From assembly GCA_036377675.1 (NCBI GenBank), contig DASUXY010000028.1:1-41647 (forward strand): a stretch of DNA of 41,647 nt, in the 5' to 3' direction. Below, in pieces: positions 35,962 to 41,647 of this stretch. How positions within the stretch are numbered: the first letter of the stretch is position 1; each line of letters opens with the position of its first letter. A model generated the notes under the pieces. That model was given only the letters and a program-made list of their open reading frames with translations. It did not search any database and was not told where the DNA came from. The DNA is from DASUXY01 sp036377675 (GTDB lineage Bacteria; Bacillota; Bacilli; Bacillales; Amphibacillaceae). A program made the translations under genes and the position numbers.

Positions 35962-35999
35962 AATTAAAAAAGCCTCTTCCTGATATAAGAAGAGGTACC
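35962..35999 (-). terminator. SAM riboswitch terminator
   Basis: CCTCTTC and GAAGAGG form a 7-bp stem (35973-35995) followed on the minus strand by CTTTTTTAATT, 25 bases after the aptamer. The segment between this terminator and yezD (35813-35961) holds no other feature that I recognise. Confidence 0.88.
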
Positions 36000-36023
36000 A
36001 TACATTTCGTTCGCTTCACTCTC

Positions 36024-36129
36024 CTTATCTCTCAGGCATTACGCTTGCTGGAATTGGCACAGTACTTATACAAGCTCAGTCTGTTGCCGAGGCTTCCTAG
36101 GGCCAGTCCCTCCACCTCTCTTGATAAGA
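36024..36129 (-). ncRNA. SAM-I riboswitch (S-box)
   Basis: The minus strand shows the S-box landmarks in order: P1 CTTATC, AAGAGAGGTGGAGGGACTGG, CCCTAGGAAGCCTCGGCAAC, GTGCCAATTCCAGCAA, and GAGAGATAAG closing P1. S-adenosylmethionine binding promotes the downstream terminator, so yezD and probably metI-yitJ-metE are off when SAM is plentiful. Confidence 0.96.
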
Positions 36130-36159
36130 AAATAATATTTAATTAATTGATAAATACTA

Positions 36160-36188
36160 ATCTACATGTAAAATGTCTATCTGTCAAC
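36160..36188 (-). promoter_or_regulatory. Sigma-A promoter of the SAM-controlled methionine group
   Basis: TTGACA (36188-36183) and TAGATT (36165-36160) are spaced by 17 bases, about 30 bases upstream of the SAM aptamer. Confidence 0.7.
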
Positions 36189-36252
36189 TATATTATGAGA
36201 AAAATTAAAATTACTTCGTTTTTCAGATAAAAATGTGTTGTACGTCATCCAT

Positions 36253-36288
36253 CTAAAAAGGCTGATGCAATGATGGGCACCAGCCTTT
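36253..36288 (-). terminator. Terminator of pbuG
   Basis: On the minus strand AAAGGCTGGTGC pairs with GCATCAGCCTTT (12 bp, one G-U pair; 36257-36288), followed by TTTAG, five bases after the pbuG stop. Confidence 0.85.
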
Positions 36289-36293
36289 CAAAT

Positions 36294-37628
36294 CTAACTT
36301 AAAAATATAAAGTACAAGACGAAGATGACGAATAATAAGTACATCACCGGATGAATTTCTTTCGCACGTCCTTTTAATATCATCGTAATTGGATAAAAGA
36401 TGAAACCGATCGCAATTCCGGTTGCAATACTATACGATAAAGGCATGATAATAATCGTTAAAAAGGCGGGAACGGCGATTTCGAACTGATCCCAATCGAT
36501 ATTTCTTAAGGATGAAGACATCATCACACCAACGATAATTAACGCCGGAGCAGTGACTTCAGCCGTAACAACACTTAATAACGGCGAAAAGAACAATGCT
36601 AATAGAAAAAATCCTGCTGTGACGACGGAGGCAAACCCCGTTCGTCCACCTGCAGCAACACCTGCTGTTGACTCCACATAAGATGTCGTTGTCGATGTTC
36701 CAACCGTAGCACCGACGACAGTTGCTGCCGAGTCAGCAAGCAGTGCTTTACCAGCTCGTGGCAATTTATTATCCTTCATTAACCCAGCTTGGGTGGCTAC
36801 AGCAACAAGGGTTCCAGCTGTATCAAAAAAGTCAACGAATAAAAATGTTAAAATGACGACGAGCATTTCTAATGTGAATATTTCACCAAAATGACTAAAA
36901 GCTTGTCCGAATGTCGGTGCTAAACTCGGAACTTCTCCTATGATCCCACCTATACCCGATGGTGGTTCAATCAAACCGACCATTATTCCTGCAACAGCAG
37001 TTATAATCATCCCGTAAAAAATTCCACCCTTAACATTTAACGTAAGTAAAATTACGGAAACAATGAGTCCAAAGATGGCTAATAAAACAGTCGGGGATGT
37101 CAAATCGCCAATCGATACTAACGTTGCCTCATTACCGACAATAATTCCAGCATTTTGAAAACCGATAAAAGCGATAAACAAACCGATTCCAGCACCTACC
37201 GCCATCTTTAAATGAGCAGGAATCGCATTGATCACTTTCTCGCGCAAACCTGTCAATGTTAAAACGACGAAAATGAGTCCCGATGCTAACACGCCAGCTA
37301 AAGCAGTTTCCCACGGAATACCATACCCAAGCACGACAGTGTAAGCGAAAAACGCATTCAACCCCATGCCTGGTGCAAGAGCAATCGGATATTTAGCAAT
37401 CAGCCCCATAAATAATGTCCCGACGGCTGCTGCAATCGCTGTTGCGGTAAACACTGCCCCTTCATCCATCCGGGTAACCCCTTCTGGCAATTGTTCTACA
37501 CCTACAAGCGACAATGTTGCCGGATTAACAAATAACACATAGGCCATCGCTAAAAATGTCGTTAAGCCAGCCATAAACTCTCGTCGATAATTTGTACCTA
37601 ATTCTTCAAAACGAAAATATTTCTTCAT
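36294..37628 (-). CDS. pbuG: Hypoxanthine/guanine permease (NCS2, AzgA group)
   Basis: A 444-residue transporter with 12-14 hydrophobic helices, importing purine bases with protons. AzgA/PbuG signatures are EFMAGLTTFLAMAYVLFVNP, APGMGLNAFFAYTVV, FVDFFDTAGTLVAVA and VGTSTTTSYVESTAGVAAGG. The ATG at 37628 follows AGAGG closely; a TTG at 37631 is also in frame. Its own guanine riboswitch and leader terminator lie upstream, consistent with import being switched off when guanine is plentiful. The pbuG-guaA neighbourhood is conserved with B. subtilis. Confidence 0.93.
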   Translation of the reverse strand: MKKYFRFEELGTNYRREFMAGLTTFLAMAYVLFVNPATLSLVGVEQLPEGVTRMDEGAVFTATAIAAAVGTLFMGLIAKYPIALAPGMGLNAFFAYTVVLGYGIPWETALAGVLASGLIFVVLTLTGLREKVINAIPAHLKMAVGAGIGLFIAFIGFQNAGIIVGNEATLVSIGDLTSPTVLLAIFGLIVSVILLTLNVKGGIFYGMIITAVAGIMVGLIEPPSGIGGIIGEVPSLAPTFGQAFSHFGEIFTLEMLVVILTFLFVDFFDTAGTLVAVATQAGLMKDNKLPRAGKALLADSAATVVGATVGTSTTTSYVESTAGVAAGGRTGFASVVTAGFFLLALFFSPLLSVVTAEVTAPALIIVGVMMSSSLRNIDWDQFEIAVPAFLTIIIMPLSYSIATGIAIGFIFYPITMILKGRAKEIHPVMYLLFVIFVLYFIFLS

Positions 37629-37651
37629 CAAAACCTCTTCTCCTCCATCTT

Positions 37652-37691
37652 TAAACGAACAAAAGCACTCTCAGCATTACCTAAGAGTGCT
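37652..37691 (-). terminator. Leader terminator of pbuG
   Basis: AGCACTCT and AGAGTGCT form an 8-bp stem (37664-37691) followed on the minus strand by TTTGTTCGTTT, just before pbuG. It is the expected expression platform of the guanine riboswitch, although the leader between aptamer and terminator (37692-37924) is long and otherwise featureless. Confidence 0.8.
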
Positions 37692-37924
37692 ACGACTTCA
37701 TGCAGAACGAGTAATCAAAGGAGCACGCAATGATTAACTGTTTAATCATCCATACCGAGCGAGATCCATCCCATTGCCCTCCTTCTAACTGTGTAACGCT
37801 GAATTGAATTCATTGTTCTGTTCAGAATAGACGTTGAGATGAATACAGTACTTTCTATTGGTTAATTGCTGAGGAATCTTTTGGAATCCATACGAAAGCA
37901 TGCTCTTTAGAAATTACGATCATC

Positions 37925-37991
37925 TGCGTAGTCAGACCATTTACGGTAGCCTGGTAGAAACTCTGAGCCCTATTCCCTCAAATTATACGCA
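37925..37991 (-). ncRNA. Guanine riboswitch of pbuG
   Basis: The minus strand shows P1 TGCGTA/TACGCA, the core AATAGGGCTCAGAGTTTCTA, a P3 hairpin containing CTACCGTAAATGGT, and J3/1 TGACTACG. The C in GACTACG indicates guanine or hypoxanthine specificity. Confidence 0.92.
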
Positions 37992-38026
37992 ACATATAGT
38001 ATTATTCATTTTATGGAACACGGTCT

Positions 38027-38055
38027 ATCGTAAACTTTATATGAACAAACGTCAA
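38027..38055 (-). promoter_or_regulatory. Sigma-A promoter of pbuG
   Basis: TTGACG (38055-38050) and TACGAT (38032-38027) are spaced by 17 bases, 36 bases upstream of the guanine aptamer. No convincing PurBox was found next to it. Confidence 0.65.
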
Positions 38056-38223
38056 CTAAATCACTCAGCTGATTGTTTCCATTTTTTCCCGAATCGAAAT
38101 GACCTTGAATTGAATGGAAACTTCCTTGTCACTTCTCATGGGAATATTTGAATACTTCGTATAGGTTTAGATCATTGTTTAATTTTAAAATTTTATGCAA
38201 TGTGTTGTAAATGGAGTGTTATT

Positions 38224-38849
38224 ATGGCAAAGATATTTAAAAATTCAAAATCATTAAAGATGGATATGGAGGAAAAAGGTCGGTGGATTGACTCTTTTTT
38301 ATTTAGATATAAACAGCAGGATTTTGTAGTACTAGTAAAATTATATGAAGATGACGAAGTAAAACCTGACTATGCACTGTTAAAGATCGAGTTTTTTAAG
38401 GCAAGCAGATTTTGATGATAATTTACTAGTTTCTGCAAATTCAGTAAAGCTTTTTGTTGGTGCAAAAACGTTCAGAAAATGGAGTATAGCGAAAACCTAG
38501 GCATATACTTTAACAATTTAATCAATATTTTTCAACCTTCATCCCTACTAAAGTTATTGAAACTAAATCAAACATCCAAACAAAAGCAATGGTATGTTCA
38601 CTGCGATGCAGAGAACCCAGATAAACTCTATTGCTATGCTATAAGAAAAAACCCTATAAAAGCAGATGGTACATTAGGACAACGAAGTCTATTTGAAGTC
38701 TATTTAATGATAACAAAACTCGACTTCTACGACCTGAACTATACCGACTATTAGGTAATGATACTAATTTAAGTTTCTGCTTCTCTGTTAATCCCGACAA
38801 TGAATCATTCTTTATAATTGGACAAAGAATAAAAACAGATCATCTTTAA
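38224..38849 (+). pseudogene. Frameshifted remnant of a roughly 200-residue uncharacterised protein
   Basis: Four consecutive coding segments can be read only by changing frame three times. They are: ATG at 38224 to about 38400 (GRWIDSFLFRYKQQDFVVLV, LVKLYEDDEVKPDYALLKIE); about 38402-38480 in the next frame (QADFDDNLLVSANSVKLFVG, AKTFRKW); about 38483-38700 back in the first frame (YSENLGIYFNNLINIF, YVHCDAENPDKLYCYAIRKN); and 38706-38849 in the third frame (NDNKTRLLRPELYRLLGNDT, ESFFIIGQRIKTDHL). Joined, they give one plausible soluble protein. From memory it resembles the uncharacterised DUF6037 group, but I am not certain. It is A/T-rich compared with its neighbours, stands between pbuG and guaA where Bacillus has nothing, and so looks like an acquired gene in decay. 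Sequencing error could mimic one shift, hardly three. Confidence 0.6.
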
Positions 38850-38851
38850 TA

Positions 38852-38891
38852 AAACGTCCTAAAAATCTTGGTAAAACAAGATTTTTAGGAC
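38852..38891 (-). terminator. Terminator of guaA
   Basis: A 14-bp perfect stem (GTCCTAAAAATCTT, 38856-38869, with its complement at 38878-38891) follows the guaA stop by eight bases, with GTTTTATT after it on the minus strand. Confidence 0.88.
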
Positions 38892-38899
38892 ACCTGTAA

Positions 38900-40435
38900 C
38901 TACTCCCACTCTATCGTAGACGGCGGCTTACTCGTAATGTCATAGACGACGCGGTTGACATGGTCCACCTCTTGTACAATACGTGTGGAAATTTTATCCA
39001 ACACATCCCATGGAATACGAGCCCAGTCTGACGTCATCCCATCGACGGAATGAACCGCACGAATGCCGATTGTATGATCATAGGTCCGCTTATTTCCTTT
39101 AACACCAACACTTTTAATATTTGGGAGAACTGTGAAATATTGCCATATTTTACGTTCTAGACCAGCTTTAGCAATTTCATCACGCAATATCCAGTCTGAT
39201 TCACGAACGATTTCCAACTTCTCTTCCGTCACTTCACCCAGCACGCGAATGGCAAGCCCTGGCCCTGGAAATGGCTGACGCCAAACAATATGATCAGGGA
39301 GCCCTAATTCCGTACCGACCTTTCTCACTTCATCTTTAAACAATGTATTTAACGGTTCAAGCAATTCAAACTCCATATCTTCTGGTAAACCGCCGACATT
39401 ATGATGTGACTTAATCGTCTGACTCGTCTCCGATCCACTTTCAATAACATCTGAATAAAGTGTTCCTTGAGCAAGAAAATCCATATCTTCTAATTTGTCG
39501 GCTTCATCATCAAACACATAAATGAATTCATTACCGATAATTTTACGTTTTTGTTCTGGATCGCTAACCCCTCTAAGCTTAGACAAAAAGCGGTCTTTCG
39601 CATCAATTTTAATGATGTTCATCTGAAAGTCATCGGCGAACAGATTCATTACATCATCCGCTTCATGCTTCCTCAATAAACCGTGATCGACAAAAATGCA
39701 TGTGAGTTGATCGCCAATTGCCTGATGGACGAGCACTGCAGCGACGGATGAGTCCACTCCACCACTTAACGCACATAAAACTTTCCGATCTCCAACCGTT
39801 TGGCGAATGTTTTCGATTTCCATCTCAATAAAATGTTTCGCTGTCCAATTGCCTTCACATTGACAAACGTCAAACAAAAATTGTTTTAATAGTTCAGTTC
39901 CGTATTCCGTTTCTTTCTTTTCAGGGTGAAACATCACTCCAAATTGTCGCTTCTGTTCATCACTAAATGATACGGCATGAGAATCATCTATTTTCGCATC
40001 AACGGATAAAGAGGCCGGTACTTTAATGGATGGCAAGCTATGCTCTATCCAAACCGACTGTTGATCCGGTGTCCCTTGAAACAACATCGATTCGCCCTCC
40101 CGAACGATCGATTGACGGCCATTCGGTAACGCGTTATGAGGGTCGATATCTGCTCCAACGTGTGAAGCCATTAATTGCGTGCCGTACGCAATCCCTAAAA
40201 TTGGAATTCCTAATTCAAAAATCTCAGGATTACAACGCAAATCTTTTTCATCATTACTTCGATCAGCGCCGCCCGATAAAATAATTCCTTTTGGACGCAT
40301 CGCTTTAACTTTTTCTACGGAAATATGATGAGCGTGTAATTCACTATATACACCGAGTTCACGTATGTGTCGAGTTAGTAATTGATTGTAAGGATTACCA
40401 ACATTCAACACTAAAATCATTTCTTTGTTATTCAT
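38900..40435 (-). CDS. guaA: GMP synthase with catalytic Cys of the glutaminase domain replaced
   Basis: Converts XMP to GMP. The 511 residues comprise a class I amidotransferase domain (1 to about 190), the ATP-pyrophosphatase domain (LSGGVDSS at 223-230, then IFVDHGLLRK, DAKDRFLSKLRGVSDPEQKR) and the C-terminal dimerisation domain ending YDITSKPPSTIEWE. The synthetase half is fully conserved. In the glutaminase half, the nucleophile motif GICYG reads GIAYG: Ala83, codon GCG at 40187-40189. His170 and Glu172 of the triad remain (MFHPE), but the conserved DFGSQ start is NVGNP and the GGPxS oxyanion-side motif is GGADRS. Such an enzyme should be unable to use glutamine; Cys mutants of GuaA are known to keep ammonia-dependent activity. 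AGGAG lies 8 bases before the ATG. Confidence 0.95.
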   Translation of the reverse strand: MNNKEMILVLNVGNPYNQLLTRHIRELGVYSELHAHHISVEKVKAMRPKGIILSGGADRSNDEKDLRCNPEIFELGIPILGIAYGTQLMASHVGADIDPHNALPNGRQSIVREGESMLFQGTPDQQSVWIEHSLPSIKVPASLSVDAKIDDSHAVSFSDEQKRQFGVMFHPEKKETEYGTELLKQFLFDVCQCEGNWTAKHFIEMEIENIRQTVGDRKVLCALSGGVDSSVAAVLVHQAIGDQLTCIFVDHGLLRKHEADDVMNLFADDFQMNIIKIDAKDRFLSKLRGVSDPEQKRKIIGNEFIYVFDDEADKLEDMDFLAQGTLYSDVIESGSETSQTIKSHHNVGGLPEDMEFELLEPLNTLFKDEVRKVGTELGLPDHIVWRQPFPGPGLAIRVLGEVTEEKLEIVRESDWILRDEIAKAGLERKIWQYFTVLPNIKSVGVKGNKRTYDHTIGIRAVHSVDGMTSDWARIPWDVLDKISTRIVQEVDHVNRVVYDITSKPPSTIEWE

Positions 40436-40594
40436 TCGTTATGCTCCTATCCATTTCTAGGTTCCTTATCATGTTACGAACAATACCGTTTAATCAGGTT
40501 GGTTTATTCATGTGAATCATAAGAAATGTAACGTACTTTCGTTAAAACAGATTATTTTCATACTTATCTATTTTACTAAGCAAATGATGAAGGG

Positions 40595-41647
40595 TCAATT
40601 CAAAATGGTTTTCATTAATTTTTTCCACAATCCAATCGCCTCGGTAGAAATCGTCCCTTCCTCCGCATGATTGTTATAAATCAACTGTTCATAATATAAT
40701 GTTAAGCGTTTCATCGACGTCGTTGCATACAGCTGATCGATTTTTGTCGCATACTCACGCAATGTTATTCCAGATGGTTTTTCATACCCTTTATGCTTGA
40801 GTAATTTCAGTAAATAATGATACGCATTTTGGAAAGATTCAGCGTCTAATTGACGTTTCATTCTTCTTACAGACAAAGACATTCCGATGGAAAACCTATT
40901 TTTAAATAAGACAACGAGTATAAGCGCTAAACTAGTAACAGCTAAAACCATATGCCACTTTTCCACTTTGAAGGTAGACGCAGGTTCTACTTCCGCAGTT
41001 GCCGTTGTTTCATCTTCGACAATTTCTTCCGATTGATCATTTGTCGCACGATGCTCTGCTTGCTCGTTCTCCACATCTACAGAAGGTATTTCTAGCGAGT
41101 CCTCATCCCCTTGTACATCTGTCGACTTGTGAAAGTCGGCGTCATTCGAAAAGCCCTTTGTCGGTTCGAACGGTATCCAGCCAATTTCTGGAAAATACAC
41201 TTCCACCCAAGAATGGGCATTTTTATTCGTCACTTCGTACACATTGTATATGTCATCAGCACGACTTACTTGTTCAGCTTTTTTTTCTCCTGATGTAAAC
41301 CCTTTTACCCAACGAGCAGGAATATCGAGCGTCCGTAACATTACGACCATCGACGTCGAATAATTATCACAATAGCCTGCTTTCGTATCGAATAAAAATT
41401 GATCGACATAATCTTCGTTATCTTGCGGAATCGGAACATCACTTAATTGATATACGAAACCGTGTTCATCGGTGTGAAAATAATTTTCAATCGCTTTTGC
41501 TTGATCAAAACGGTTGTCGATATGGCCTGCAAGCTCATCTGCCAACTGAGCAACTCGTTCAGGAAGTTGTGTAGGGAGTTGCGTATACCGGTTAACGATT
41601 GCCTCAGGGTCCTTGCTACTAACGTTCCGCAACGCATGGACATCATA
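40595..41647 (-). CDS. Membrane transglutaminase-like protein (YebA-like), partial
   Basis: The C-terminal 350 or so residues of a larger protein whose start lies beyond the window edge; the frame is open to 41647. A transglutaminase-like domain shows the catalytic Cys in TKAGYCDNYSTSMVVMLR, the His in NKNAHSWVEVYFPEIGW, and the third position in PFEPTKGF. An acidic Glu/Asp-rich linker follows, then one membrane helix (WHMVLAVTSLALILVVLF) and a C-terminal DUF4129-like segment (KPSGITLREYATKIDQLY). Position just upstream of guaA matches B. subtilis yebA. Full-length family members carry several N-terminal membrane helices. The physiological substrate is unknown. The gap to guaA (40436-40594) contains no promoter that I trust. 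Confidence 0.85.
   Translation of the reverse strand, partial: YDVHALRNVSSKDPEAIVNRYTQLPTQLPERVAQLADELAGHIDNRFDQAKAIENYFHTDEHGFVYQLSDVPIPQDNEDYVDQFLFDTKAGYCDNYSTSMVVMLRTLDIPARWVKGFTSGEKKAEQVSRADDIYNVYEVTNKNAHSWVEVYFPEIGWIPFEPTKGFSNDADFHKSTDVQGDEDSLEIPSVDVENEQAEHRATNDQSEEIVEDETTATAEVEPASTFKVEKWHMVLAVTSLALILVVLFKNRFSIGMSLSVRRMKRQLDAESFQNAYHYLLKLLKHKGYEKPSGITLREYATKIDQLYATTSMKRLTLYYEQLIYNNHAEEGTISTEAIGLWKKLMKTILN

Noticed and set aside
38089..38101. PurBox-like CCCGAATCG near the pbuG promoter
   Set aside because: Lacks the CCGAAC core and has no inverted partner at the right spacing.
1..41647. CRISPR arrays, insertion sequences, prophage, tRNA or rRNA genes
   Set aside because: No repeat-spacer series, transposase motifs, terminal inverted repeats, cloverleaf or rRNA sequence was recognised on reading either strand.

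Overview
The window is chromosomal DNA of a low-GC Gram-positive bacterium of the Bacillaceae. The gene content and order recall the Bacillus subtilis guaA-pbuG ... purE operon-yerA-yerB-yerC-pcrB-pcrA-ligA-yerH region. Shine-Dalgarno sites are strong, TTG and GTG starts are frequent, and the control elements are typical of Bacilli: PurBoxes, guanine and SAM riboswitches, and a cre site. I cannot name the species.

Layout from left to right. (1) 1-1700: an NprR/PlcR-like (RRNPP) HTH-TPR regulator, followed by a 50-codon secreted-peptide gene. This looks like a self-contained quorum-sensing pair, with a 12-bp spaced inverted repeat next to its promoter. (2) 1.7-13 kb, all leftward: pruA with a cre site over its promoter, the pcrB-pcrA-ligA-camS operon, then yerC, yerB and yerA. 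(3) 13.1-24.7 kb: the de novo purine operon purE-K-B-L-F-M-N-H-D, leftward, led by two PurBoxes, a sigma-A promoter and a guanine riboswitch with a terminator. (4) 24.9-30 kb: a MOSC protein, an MFS transporter, an MscS-type channel and a YerD-like FMN/glutamate-synthase-domain protein. (5) 30.1-36.2 kb: a SAM-riboswitch-led methionine cluster, yezD-metI-yitJ-metE. (6) 36.2-41.6 kb: pbuG with its own guanine riboswitch, a frameshifted pseudogene, guaA, and a membrane transglutaminase cut by the window end.

The most notable result concerns glutamine use in purine synthesis. Purine and GMP synthesis normally contain three glutamine-dependent steps: PurF, PurL with PurQ and PurS, and GuaA. Here all three look stripped of glutaminase function. 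PurF has lost its N-terminal nucleophile Cys, and its glutamine-binding Arg and oxyanion-hole Asn are His and Val, while the phosphoribosyltransferase half and the Fe-S cysteines are intact. GuaA has Ala at the catalytic Cys and a degraded glutaminase pocket, with an intact synthetase half. purQ and purS, together with purC, are absent from their usual place between purB and purL. PurL also carries a His-to-Ser change in its conserved substrate loop. The operon keeps open frames, translational coupling and full PurR/riboswitch control, so it does not look like simple decay. The simplest reading is a purine pathway that runs on free ammonia. That is an inference: whether purQ, purS and purC lie elsewhere cannot be seen from this window.
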